Assembly: GCF_047123815.1 (NCBI RefSeq) | Contig: NZ_CP138920.1 | Span: 806,001-870,000, forward strand | Direction: 5' to 3' | Length of the DNA: 64,000 nt | Source of the DNA: Maricaulis sp017643475 | Lineage (GTDB): Bacteria > Pseudomonadota > Alphaproteobacteria > Caulobacterales > Maricaulaceae | Shown here: piece after piece, positions 17,576 to 25,328 of the stretch | How positions within the stretch are numbered: position 1 is the stretch's first letter | Layout: every line of letters starts with the position of its first letter | Program-made: the position numbers and the translations under genes | The notes under the pieces: model-generated | Databases searched by the model: none | Told to the model about the DNA's origin: nothing | The model's input: only the letters and a program-made list of their open reading frames with translations

Positions 17576-17587
17576 CGCTCAGGCCTC

Positions 17588-19726
17588 CTAAACGACCCGC
17601 ATCAGCGCATCAGCCATTTCCTTGGCCGCTTGCAACATGCGCGCTGAAGCGTTGTAGGACTGCTGATACATCGTCATCGCAGCCAGTTCCTCGTCCAGAT
17701 TGACCCCCTCGACATCCGCCCGTTTCTGGGCGGCTGTATCCATCAGAACGACATTGGATTCGGCCATGCTCTCGGCCCGCGCAGCGCGGGAACCAACCAC
17801 ACCGGCGATCCGCGCAGAATAATCCTGCAGCGTCGCGGTGGATGAGGCGAGGGAACCTGCCTGGTTGAAGGATCGCGGGCTGTCCATGGCAGCCTGCAAC
17901 AGGCGGCCGCCGCGATTATCCCCGGTCGACAGCACGATATCGCCAACCACCGACGCGCCATCAATATCCAGCTGCGCCAGAGAGAGCTGCGAGCTGTCAG
18001 CACGGATGGCCGCCTTGACCGAGAACTCCTCGGAGCGGTTGGCCTTGTCATACAGCGTCATGCCGAACAGTTCCGACATGGACTTGCCAGACCCTGCACG
18101 CTGGGTGTCATCACTGATCATTGTCACGCCGAACTGCTCGAACCCCGCAACCGGCGTTTCCACCAGGCGACCATCAGCATCCAGCGAGAAAGTGACATAA
18201 CGACCGACGCCATTGGTCGGGTCGTTGAGATCATTGATCAGGTCCGTGAAAGTATCACCGGCCACCGTTGCCACGGTAACCGAAGTCACGGGCTGGCCCT
18301 GCGGTCCGACGATATCGAACACCATGTTCTGACCAGCCGCGAAATCTGTGGCATCCGCACCGGTCATTCCGGTCTCGTGGAAACCGATACGGTCTGACAC
18401 CACCAGGTCGTTGAGGCCGAAGAAGTGCGAAAAACCCCGGCCACCGCGATCACTCGGCGTTGTCGCATCCTGCAGGAACGCAACGCCATTCGTGCCAGCG
18501 GATGCGGATACAGACATCACACCATTGGTAAAGCTCGCAGAACCATTGGCGCCCAGCGCGGTATTGATCGCTGCGGTCAGCGAATTCACCGTCGCACCGA
18601 TGGCAGCCGCCGCGCCACCGTCGACAGAGAGCGTGCCTGCATCGAAATCGATATCGATACGGCTCACCAGCGTGCCTGTATTGCTGGTCACGGCCAAGGT
18701 GGTCGCCCCGGTGAAATTATGCTGGTCAGTGCCATTGAGTCCGGTATTGCGTCCGGTCAATGTCTGCGGTGCGGGATAGGATGAGGAATCATTGTGCGCC
18801 TGGTTCAGCGCATCTGCGAAGGCCGCGGAGATCTCGCCAAGCTCCTCCGCCATTTCCGGCAGGATTTCGTCACGCAGCTCGATCAAGCCGCGCAACTCGC
18901 CCTTCATGATATGGCTTTCCAGCTCGGTCGCTGTGCCGTTCGGATTGGCTGCGGTGATACGGCCATAATCCGACTTGTAAGAACCGGTACCGGTCGGTGT
19001 GTATTGCAGCGTGGCGACAAAATTGTCGAGCAGCAGCACGCCGTCTTCCGTTCGCAGGACCACCCGACCGTCCGACTGGGGCACTGCGCGGATGTCGAGC
19101 AGGTTGGAGAGCTCGTCCAGCAATTCGGACTGGCGGTTGGCGGCGCCCGAGGTATCACCCCCACCTGCTGACATGTTCTGAACGCTGGTATTGAGCTCGA
19201 ACAATTCATTCATCAGTTGGTTGGCGCGCTCGACGCCGGCGCTGATGCGGGCATCCGCTTCCTGACGCTGGGTCTTGATTTCCATCGACAGCCGCTTGGT
19301 CTCGTCAAAGAAGCTGTCGATATCAGCCCCTACCGCGAGGCGCGACACCGCGAGGGACGGGTCCACGCTGGCCTGGGCCACGCTCTCGAACACCTTGTTC
19401 ATGCGCGAGAACATTGAGCCCGGATCATCCAGACCGCCAAACTGCGACTGGACCCGGTCCAGGGCCGTGGCAATGGCACTGGTCTGGCCAGCGGCCGAAA
19501 TCGCGTTCAGCGAGGCGACCTGGAGAAACTGGTCGGTGATCCGCGTAATGCCCGTGACTTCCACGCCCATGGCGGTGCCACCGACATTGCGGGCAACCAT
19601 GTTGGGGCTGGTTCGTGCATATCCAGGCGTGTTGACATTGGCGACGTTGTTGGACGACGACCGCATGCCAGCCTGGCTGGCGGTGAGACCTGAAAGTGCG
19701 TTTCCGAGAATGCCACTCAGCGACAT
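17588..19726 (-). CDS. flgK: Flagellar hook-associated protein FlgK
   Basis: 712 residues, long for FlgK. The N-terminus (LSGLTASQAGMRSSSNNVANVNTPGYAR) and C-terminus (VEGVNLDEELAAMTMYQQSYNASARMLQAA) are the FlgK hallmarks. The extra length is a Gly/Thr/Ser-rich insertion at about residues 330-450 (TLAVTSNTGTLVSRIDIDF, AAAAIGATVNSLTAAINTALG) resembling surface beta domains in flagellins and phage tail proteins. Divergent from fliK; a sigma-54 candidate at 19934-19948 is about 210 bp upstream. Confidence 0.93.
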   Translation of the reverse strand: MSLSGILGNALSGLTASQAGMRSSSNNVANVNTPGYARTSPNMVARNVGGTAMGVEVTGITRITDQFLQVASLNAISAAGQTSAIATALDRVQSQFGGLDDPGSMFSRMNKVFESVAQASVDPSLAVSRLAVGADIDSFFDETKRLSMEIKTQRQEADARISAGVERANQLMNELFELNTSVQNMSAGGGDTSGAANRQSELLDELSNLLDIRAVPQSDGRVVLRTEDGVLLLDNFVATLQYTPTGTGSYKSDYGRITAANPNGTATELESHIMKGELRGLIELRDEILPEMAEELGEISAAFADALNQAHNDSSSYPAPQTLTGRNTGLNGTDQHNFTGATTLAVTSNTGTLVSRIDIDFDAGTLSVDGGAAAAIGATVNSLTAAINTALGANGSASFTNGVMSVSASAGTNGVAFLQDATTPSDRGGRGFSHFFGLNDLVVSDRIGFHETGMTGADATDFAAGQNMVFDIVGPQGQPVTSVTVATVAGDTFTDLINDLNDPTNGVGRYVTFSLDADGRLVETPVAGFEQFGVTMISDDTQRAGSGKSMSELFGMTLYDKANRSEEFSVKAAIRADSSQLSLAQLDIDGASVVGDIVLSTGDNRGGRLLQAAMDSPRSFNQAGSLASSTATLQDYSARIAGVVGSRAARAESMAESNVVLMDTAAQKRADVEGVNLDEELAAMTMYQQSYNASARMLQAAKEMADALMRVV

Positions 19727-19786
19727 GGTGCACTCCGCTTATATTGCACGAGACGGACACCGGAACGGAGTTTTCTGCCGCTGCCT

Positions 19787-19801
19787 CGGCAAGCCTTGCC
19801 G
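19787..19801. promoter_or_regulatory. Palindrome, candidate FlbD (ftr-like) site
   Basis: CGGCAAG-C-CTTGCCG, perfect 7-bp arms. It lies in the flgK leader, downstream of the proposed sigma-54 promoter. Its CGGCA...TGCCG ends recur at 20042-20056 and 40193-40207. Assignment to FlbD is inferred from position next to flagellar genes. Confidence 0.45.
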
Positions 19802-19923
19802 GGCGCACGCAGTTGGGAAATGCCGATCCAGGGGATCTGAACCTCACCGTAACCGTATGTTTTAAAAACGTCTTTCATGCGTTCATCATAATTCTGCCTG
19901 CGCACCCGCTTGGCGCGCCTACC

Positions 19924-19931
19924 ATGGTTAA
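19924..19931 (-). promoter_or_regulatory. CtrA half-site at the flgK promoter
   Basis: TTAACCAT on the minus strand, the common CtrA half-motif, falls about at the predicted start of flgK transcription (around 19922). A bound CtrA there would block the polymerase. Short motif, so chance occurrence is possible. Confidence 0.4.
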
Positions 19932-19933
19932 TC

Positions 19934-19948
19934 GCAAGGAGCGGGCCA
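19934..19948 (-). promoter_or_regulatory. Sigma-54 promoter candidate for flgK-flgL
   Basis: TGGCCC-GCTCC-TTGC on the minus strand: the -24 GG and -12 GC elements with correct 5-base spacing, one mismatch from TGGCAC-N5-TTGC. About 210 bp upstream of flgK. Confidence 0.6.
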
Positions 19949-20041
19949 GTTTGGATCTTGCGTGCCAGAATCCGTAAAACCGCTCTCCCGGACCCGAAAC
20001 GAGCGGCCGGAACGCTGGGTGGGCAGCTTCCGCCGGGTAAG

Positions 20042-20056
20042 CGGCAGAAATCGCCG
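20042..20056. promoter_or_regulatory. Palindrome, candidate FlbD (ftr-like) enhancer for fliK
   Basis: CGGCA-GAAAT-CGCCG, one mismatch from a perfect palindrome, centred about 80 bp upstream of the sigma-54 promoter of fliK, the usual distance for an enhancer. Nearly identical to the site at 40193-40207. Confidence 0.5.
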
Positions 20057-20079
20057 GGCCTAACGCGAATTTACAGGTA

Positions 20080-20094
20080 TTAACCACAAATTAA
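20080..20094. promoter_or_regulatory. Consensus CtrA box
   Basis: TTAA-CCACAAA-TTAA, an exact TTAA-N7-TTAA CtrA site, ends 34 bp upstream of the -24 element of the fliK sigma-54 promoter, between it and the FlbD-type palindrome. The ctrA gene itself is 22 kb downstream. Confidence 0.65.
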
Positions 20095-20128
20095 TACGCA
20101 TTTTCAGCATGTTACGCTAACTTCTTTG

Positions 20129-20143
20129 TGGCACGGCGCTTGC
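20129..20143 (+). promoter_or_regulatory. Sigma-54 promoter of fliK-flgD-flgE
   Basis: TGGCAC-GGCGC-TTGC is an exact match to the sigma-54 consensus with correct spacing. The predicted transcription start, about 20155, leaves a leader of about 50 bases before fliK. Confidence 0.85.
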
Positions 20144-20207
20144 GGAGAGTTGAGCGGATCAGCGCCACCTTTGTGTGGTGCAGCAAGAAAACAGGTTTTG
20201 AAACGCC

Positions 20208-22457
20208 ATGCAGGCTTTCTTTATGAACGCGACTTTCCTGAGCTCCGGCACCGCCTCTGCGGCGGGCGCTGTCGCCACGCCCGGCAATAACCAGGCAGGC
20301 GGTCAGGATAATGGTGTCTTTCAGGCCCTGCTCGCCGGACAGGCGGAACCACCGGGTGCGGGAGGTTTCGGCACACCGGTCGCGACCAATAATATCGGAC
20401 GCATTGACCTGCCAGTCGACACGGCCGGAGGCACACTCCTGAAACCTGCTGTCGCGGATACGCTGTCGGACCTGCCGCCGCAGACACGCAGCATCGCGCA
20501 GGACCTTGGAACGGTGTTCGCCCAGCTGCGCACCCAGATATCCGAAATCCGCAACGCGCTGGCTTCTGCATCTGACACTGCCGGACAGCCATCTGTCGCG
20601 GCGCAGGCTTCGGGCACCGGCATTGCCACCACCACAATTTCCGATGACGTCGCGCCCCTGAACATCCAGCCCGCCGCCTCACAGGCGGACACGGTGCTGA
20701 ACGACCAGCCGATCCACAATGATCCGCTGATCGCGATGCTCGAGCCCATGCGTGACCAGCTCGCGGCCCTTGGCATTGATATAGACACATTGGGCAGTAC
20801 CGGCCCCGCCGCTGCAACACCCGCAATCGGCAAGCCGCTTGCTCCGGTTCAAGAGCCGATCGCCACGTCAGCAGCGCTCAAATCAACAGTCCAGGTCCAG
20901 GACACGCCAATCCCGGCGACTTCAACCGCTGCGACTGAAACGGGCCTGGCCAAGACACTGCGGCCAGAGCCGGCACGTCCGGAGGCTACCCAGCCCCAGC
21001 GCGCTTCGCTGATCGACCGCATGAGCGAACGCCTGGAGGACCTTAAACACAAGCTTGGCGGCCTCCAGCTCCCCACCGCCGTCATGCACGGCCTCGAGAA
21101 CACAATTTCCCAGCTGAACACGCTGTCACAGCTGAACAGCATGATTACCGCCCCTGTGGCTGAACCGATGATCGCATCGCTGGCCGCACATGGGGCGCCG
21201 CTGCCGACCACTCCGGCGAGCAGCACGTCCCCCGCAGGCGCCATGGCAACAGCAACGCCGACCGGACTGACTTCACAACCGTCGCCGCCGGGGGCCCTCG
21301 CCCCCCTGTCCACCGCGACAACAGAGGAAGCAACCCCGGCTGCTGCCGGGCAAGCTGGCGCTGCCAAACAGGCTTCCGCCAACCAATCAATTCAGGACCC
21401 GGCAGCGCAATCCAAGATCGCCCCGGCGATGGCGTCACCGTCCAAGGCAGCGGCCACGCCTGCATCTGAGGCAAACCTGCCAGCGTTCGCCGCGCCGCCG
21501 ACACGGTCATCGGCCGCGCAGCAAGCCACTGCTGCAGGCCCCCAAGCAACCGCAACCGCACCGGCCACACCCGTGGCGACGACAGCCGCGCCGACGACAT
21601 CCGCGGAGCCAGCACCTGAACTCGTGGCCGCTGCCCAGCAGGCGCGCCCGACATCCACGCCCGGCTCACAGCTGGCAGAGCGCAACAACAAGGTCGCTTC
21701 GTCCAATGCGCTGGCAGGAAGCTCCGGAGCGAAAGCCGGTACCACTTCTGGTTCCGCGCCCAACACCGGCCAGCCACAGCCGCCAACAAGTCCGAACGCA
21801 AGTCCAAACATGACGACACCGGCCGAGGCCATCCTGCAGGAACCCCGTGCGGCAACGCCCATGCCCGGGCAGGCCGGATTTGACCCGCAGCTGGCGCAGT
21901 CCCAGCCGGTGAGCGAACAAAATCTTGGTCTGCGGACGGACCAGGACCTGAGCTTGCAGCGCGCCGACGGCCGGTCGGCGGCCGAGCGTCCCACGCATGA
22001 GGGCCAGCGCTTCACGCCGCAGTCCGCCCAGCAATTGGCGGCCCAGATCACGCGCCGCTTTGCCAATGGCAATCGTGTCTTTGACATTCGTCTCGACCCG
22101 GCCGAACTGGGCCGCGTGGATGTGCGCCTCGAACTGACCGGAGACCAGCGTGTCCAGGCTATCCTCTCGGTCGAGCGCCCGGAAACCCTGGCTGAACTCC
22201 AGCGCAGCGCCCGTGATCTCGAGCGCGCCCTCAACGAGGCCGGTCTGGAGCTGGAAAATGACGGTCTGGAATTCCAGCTGAATGAAAATGCGGATGATCA
22301 GGGCTTTGATGCCGATGAGGATCCGGGCGTGCTGCCTGTTTTCGTCGAGAGCGACGAGCTGGAAATGGCAGCCCTTGCCAATGAACCCGCGATCGAACGC
22401 GATGCCTATGGCTTCCGCCTGGCAGCCTCGCGCGATCGCCTGGATATGCGGATCTAG
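20208..22457 (+). CDS. fliK: Flagellar hook-length control protein FliK
   Basis: 749 residues. A very long low-complexity Ala/Thr/Pro/Gln-rich region (about 1-600) is followed by the conserved FliK C-terminal domain: FTPQSAQQLAAQITRRFANGNRVFDIRLDPAELGRVDVRLELTGDQRVQAILSVERPETLAELQRSARDLERALNEAGL. FliK measures the hook and switches export from hook to filament. The ribosome site is weak, so 20208 or the ATG at 20223 may be the start. First gene of the fliK-flgD-flgE unit. Confidence 0.93.
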   Translation: MQAFFMNATFLSSGTASAAGAVATPGNNQAGGQDNGVFQALLAGQAEPPGAGGFGTPVATNNIGRIDLPVDTAGGTLLKPAVADTLSDLPPQTRSIAQDLGTVFAQLRTQISEIRNALASASDTAGQPSVAAQASGTGIATTTISDDVAPLNIQPAASQADTVLNDQPIHNDPLIAMLEPMRDQLAALGIDIDTLGSTGPAAATPAIGKPLAPVQEPIATSAALKSTVQVQDTPIPATSTAATETGLAKTLRPEPARPEATQPQRASLIDRMSERLEDLKHKLGGLQLPTAVMHGLENTISQLNTLSQLNSMITAPVAEPMIASLAAHGAPLPTTPASSTSPAGAMATATPTGLTSQPSPPGALAPLSTATTEEATPAAAGQAGAAKQASANQSIQDPAAQSKIAPAMASPSKAAATPASEANLPAFAAPPTRSSAAQQATAAGPQATATAPATPVATTAAPTTSAEPAPELVAAAQQARPTSTPGSQLAERNNKVASSNALAGSSGAKAGTTSGSAPNTGQPQPPTSPNASPNMTTPAEAILQEPRAATPMPGQAGFDPQLAQSQPVSEQNLGLRTDQDLSLQRADGRSAAERPTHEGQRFTPQSAQQLAAQITRRFANGNRVFDIRLDPAELGRVDVRLELTGDQRVQAILSVERPETLAELQRSARDLERALNEAGLELENDGLEFQLNENADDQGFDADEDPGVLPVFVESDELEMAALANEPAIERDAYGFRLAASRDRLDMRI

Positions 22458-22467
22458 GAACAGGTAG

Positions 22468-23139
22468 ATGACAGATATCTCAGCCCTCACCGCGGCCACC
22501 GGCTCGAACAGCGCACTGTCCCAACAGTCCGCGAGCCTGGGCGATAACTTCGAGATGTTCCTCACCCTGCTCACCGAGCAGATGAAGAACCAGGATCCGC
22601 TGGACCCTCTGGATTCGACACAATTCGTTAGCCAGCTGGTCGATTTCTCAAGCGTCGAGCAGCAGATCCAGCAGAACCAGAACCTGGAAAACCTGCTCCT
22701 GCTCCAGTCGGCAGCAGCCCAGGCCTCTTCCGTCAGCTATATCGGTCGCGTCGGCCTTGCCCAGACCCCGCAGGTGGAGATGACCAACAGTCAGGCGACC
22801 TGGGAATACACCATGCCCGAAAACGCCCGCTCCACGACGCTTATCGTCAAGGATGCGGACGGCCGCGAGCTCGGCCGTTTCGATGGCAACAACAATACGG
22901 GCACTCACAGCTTTACCTGGGACGGTCTGGATACAGCCGGATCGCAGATGCCGGACGGCGTCTATTCCCTGGAAGTCCTGTCTGTCGATGACGACGGGAA
23001 CAATATCACTCCCACCATCCGGGCCGAGGGCCTGGTTACGGGAGTGGATCTCTCTGGCAATGAAGTCATTGTCGAGATGGGCGGAATTCGCGTGCCGCTC
23101 TCCTCGGTACTCTCTTTGAGGGAGGACGGCACAGTTTGA
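22468..23139 (+). CDS. flgD: Hook-capping scaffold protein FlgD
   Basis: 223 residues. The N-terminal secretion and cap segment (MFLTLLTEQMKNQDPLDPLDSTQFVSQLVDFSSVEQQIQQN) is diagnostic. The C-terminal part has Tudor-like and FnIII-like strands with FTWDGLDTAGSQMPDGVYSLEVL. FlgD caps the growing hook and is lost on completion. It starts 10 bp after fliK. Confidence 0.95.
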   Translation: MTDISALTAATGSNSALSQQSASLGDNFEMFLTLLTEQMKNQDPLDPLDSTQFVSQLVDFSSVEQQIQQNQNLENLLLLQSAAAQASSVSYIGRVGLAQTPQVEMTNSQATWEYTMPENARSTTLIVKDADGRELGRFDGNNNTGTHSFTWDGLDTAGSQMPDGVYSLEVLSVDDDGNNITPTIRAEGLVTGVDLSGNEVIVEMGGIRVPLSSVLSLREDGTV

Positions 23140-23144
23140 TCCTT

Positions 23145-23159
23145 CAGGCCGCCGGCCTG
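23145..23159 (+). other. Short hairpin between flgD and flgE
   Basis: CAGGCC-GCC-GGCCTG followed by AAAAACC. A compact stem inside the fliK-flgD-flgE unit. It may attenuate read-through or set the different abundance of FlgD and FlgE; no T-run is present, so it is not a typical terminator. Confidence 0.35.
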
Positions 23160-23238
23160 AAAAACCGGACCCCAGAATGGGACTTCGGATCCACCTAGCA
23201 GAAGGCTCCCTTTGTTTTGAAAACGTAAGGAGCATGCA

Positions 23239-24624
23239 ATGAGCATCAATTCCGCGTTGTTGGCCGGCGCTTCCGGCCTGATCGCAAATTCCAGCGCCCT
23301 GGCCGCTGTTTCGGACAATATCGCCAACGTGAACACGGTTGGTTACAAGCGTGCCGAAGCTGTCTTCACCCCGATGTATGACAGCCGCGGCGAAGGTACG
23401 CGCTACACCGCTGCCGGTGTCGGCTCGCGCACCCAGTTGAATATCAGCCAGTCAGGCCTGTTGACCGGCTCCACCTCTGCGACCGACCTGGCGATTGCCG
23501 GTAACGGCCTGTTCGTCGTACGTGACGACGCCAACGCCAACTCGTCAGACCCGGTCTCCTTTACCCGTGCAGGCCGCTTTGTGGCGGACAGCTCAGGCTA
23601 TCTCCGCAATGATGCAGGCAAATACCTGGCCGGCTGGCCGGTTGCCGCAGACGGTTCGGTTCCCACCAACCCGTCCGACCTCAACACGCTGGAGACCATC
23701 AACCTCTCCTCCATCGGTGGTGCGGCCGAGCCGACCTCCATCATGGGCATCAATGCCAACCTGCTGGCCAGCCAGACCGTCTCCGCAGCCGAGGCGACCT
23801 ACAATGCCGGCGTTGCAGCCAACAACATGGCATCGGGCGCGGTGACTCCGGACTTCCAGCGCACCATTCCCTTCTATGACAGCCAGGGTGGCGTTCGCTC
23901 GATCACCATTTCCATGCTGAAGAGCTCCACGCCGAACCAGTGGCACGCCGAGATTCACATGGTTCCGGCCTCTGAAGTGACCACAGGTGCAGGCCTCAAC
24001 AACGGCCAGATCCTGACCGGTACCGTCGCGTTTGACACGCAGGGTCGCCTTGACTCCGCCAACACGACCCTGCCGACCACGGTAAACTTCCTCGCGTCGG
24101 ACAATGTTGCCGCCCTGGGCGCGAATGACTTCCAGTGGTCCGCCGCGACCGGGATTGCCGCCCAGACGCTCACGCTGGACTTCGGTGATCCGAGCTCTCC
24201 GGGTGGTTTCACACAGTATGACAGCCCGTCTGCCCTGCTCTCCACCAATGTGAACGGCTCGGCCTTCGGTAACTTTGCCGGTGTGGAAGTTGACGATGAA
24301 GGCTTTGTCTTCGCCAAGTTCAACAACGGGATCATCCGCAAGGTCTATCAGATCCCGGTAGCGACCTTTGTGAACCCGGACGGTCTGCAGGCCCAGTCCG
24401 GCGGCACCTACACGGTTACCCCGGAGTCCGGTACCTACACGCTGAACCAGCCGGGTCTGGGTTCTGCCGGTACGATCGCGTCCTCCACGCTGGAAAACTC
24501 CAATGTCGACCTGGCGACCGAGTTTACCACACTGATCACCACACAGCGGGCGTATTCCGCTTCCTCGAAAATCATCACCACGGCTGATGAGATGCTCGAT
24601 GAAGCCATCCGGATGAAGCGTTAA
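23239..24624 (+). CDS. flgE: Flagellar hook protein FlgE
   Basis: 461 residues. N-terminus LLAGASGLIANSSALAAVSDNIANVNTVGYKR and C-terminus TLENSNVDLATEFTTLITTQRAYSASSKIITTADEMLDEAIRMKR are the rod/hook protein family ends; FlgE-type middle domains (QTVSAAEATYN, GGVRSITISMLKSS) identify the hook protein. AAGGAG precedes the ATG. A strong terminator follows. Confidence 0.95.
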   Translation: MSINSALLAGASGLIANSSALAAVSDNIANVNTVGYKRAEAVFTPMYDSRGEGTRYTAAGVGSRTQLNISQSGLLTGSTSATDLAIAGNGLFVVRDDANANSSDPVSFTRAGRFVADSSGYLRNDAGKYLAGWPVAADGSVPTNPSDLNTLETINLSSIGGAAEPTSIMGINANLLASQTVSAAEATYNAGVAANNMASGAVTPDFQRTIPFYDSQGGVRSITISMLKSSTPNQWHAEIHMVPASEVTTGAGLNNGQILTGTVAFDTQGRLDSANTTLPTTVNFLASDNVAALGANDFQWSAATGIAAQTLTLDFGDPSSPGGFTQYDSPSALLSTNVNGSAFGNFAGVEVDDEGFVFAKFNNGIIRKVYQIPVATFVNPDGLQAQSGGTYTVTPESGTYTLNQPGLGSAGTIASSTLENSNVDLATEFTTLITTQRAYSASSKIITTADEMLDEAIRMKR

Positions 24625-24647
24625 TCCATCACCTGACGCTTTTAACT

Positions 24648-24678
24648 AAGGGCTCCGCTTCGGCGGGGCCCTTTTTTA
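24648..24678 (+). terminator. Terminator after flgE
   Basis: AGGGCTCCGC-TTCG-GCGGGGCCCT followed by six T. Ends the fliK-flgD-flgE transcript. Confidence 0.85.
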
Positions 24679-24750
24679 TTGCGCCTTGCATGTGGGTAAA
24701 CGCGATCGCTCAAATCTTATGCGAGTTTTATTCGGATTTTCGCGGAGGCG

Positions 24751-24765
24751 TTAAACGCAAATTTA
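24751..24765. promoter_or_regulatory. CtrA box upstream of sciP
   Basis: TTAA-ACGCAAA-TTTA (then C), one mismatch from TTAA-N7-TTAA, 75 bp upstream of sciP. A similar box precedes fliF. Fits CtrA control of its own inhibitor, as reported in Caulobacter. Confidence 0.55.
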
Positions 24766-24839
24766 CCCAGAGGTTTAGGCGGATGTTAAAGGCCTTGGGC
24801 TAGGGTCACACCATAAACAAAAACAAACGGGGACCGGAC

Positions 24840-25109
24840 ATGCAGCCGCGCCTTAAAAAAGAAAACTACGTCATTGGACCGGATGGTAGCCCTCTTACGC
24901 TTGGAGACCTTCCCAAGCCCGAGACACAGCGCTGGGTGGTACGCCGCAAGGCAGAAGTCGTCGCCGCAGTTCGCGGTGGCTTGCTTTCACTGGAAGAAGC
25001 TTGCTCACGATATTCGCTGACCGTGGAGGAATTCCTCGGTTGGCAGCGCTCCATCGATAAACATGGACTTGCAGGTCTGCGCACAACGCGTCTGCAGACC
25101 TACCGATAG
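24840..25109 (+). CDS. sciP: CtrA inhibitor SciP (DUF1153)
   Basis: 89 residues, matching SciP in length and in the conserved blocks YVIGPDGSPLTLGDLP, RWVVRRKAEVVAAVRGGLLS and EACSRYSLTVEEFLGWQ. The last two form a Trp-repressor-like/homeodomain-like helix-turn-helix. In Caulobacter, SciP (small CtrA inhibitory protein) binds CtrA and represses its promoters in the newborn swarmer cell. The position between flgE and fliF matches Caulobacter. A CtrA-type box lies upstream. Confidence 0.93.
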   Translation: MQPRLKKENYVIGPDGSPLTLGDLPKPETQRWVVRRKAEVVAAVRGGLLSLEEACSRYSLTVEEFLGWQRSIDKHGLAGLRTTRLQTYR

Positions 25110-25194
25110 CACCGGATTTTCCGGTTGCTGAGTGAGCGGTGGCCCTCTCCCCCCTTGGGTCACCGTTCATCACATATAATTTCAGTACGTTAGA

Positions 25195-25225
25195 TAATCC
25201 TGATGAGAAAAATTCATCAGGATTA
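25195..25225. promoter_or_regulatory. 12-bp perfect inverted repeat upstream of fliF
   Basis: TAATCCTGATGA (25195-25206), a 7-base loop GAAAAAT, then TCATCAGGATTA (25214-25225). No T-run, so it may be a regulator site or a weak sciP terminator. It lies 18 bp before the CtrA-type box of fliF. Confidence 0.5.
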
Positions 25226-25243
25226 ATGACGTATGCGCGTATC

Positions 25244-25258
25244 TTAATACCTCGTTTA
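25244..25258. promoter_or_regulatory. CtrA box upstream of fliF
   Basis: TTAA-TACCTCG-TTTA (then CG), one mismatch from the CtrA consensus, 71 bp before the fliF start. This fits a CtrA-dependent class II flagellar promoter, as known for fliF in Caulobacter. Confidence 0.6.
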
Positions 25259-25328
25259 CGAGACTGGTAGGAAAATTCTGCCCAGTGCTTCGCTACGGAG
25301 CACACGAATTATTTGGGCAGGATGACCA

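Larger units (their letters stand above)
19727..20207. other. Divergent flgK / fliK control region
   Basis: 480 bp without a credible gene. From left to right it holds a palindrome CGGCAAG-C-CTTGCCG (19787-19801), a CtrA half-site (19924-19931), a sigma-54 candidate facing flgK (19934-19948), a CGGCA-GAAAT-CGCCG palindrome (20042-20056), a consensus CtrA box (20080-20094) and a sigma-54 promoter facing fliK (20129-20143). The layout suggests combined CtrA and FlbD/sigma-54 control of late hook genes. Confidence 0.7.

Noticed and set aside
19696..19977. A 93-codon frame in the flgK-fliK intergenic region
   Set aside because: It begins inside flgK, has no ribosome site and covers the promoter elements; coding is not credible.
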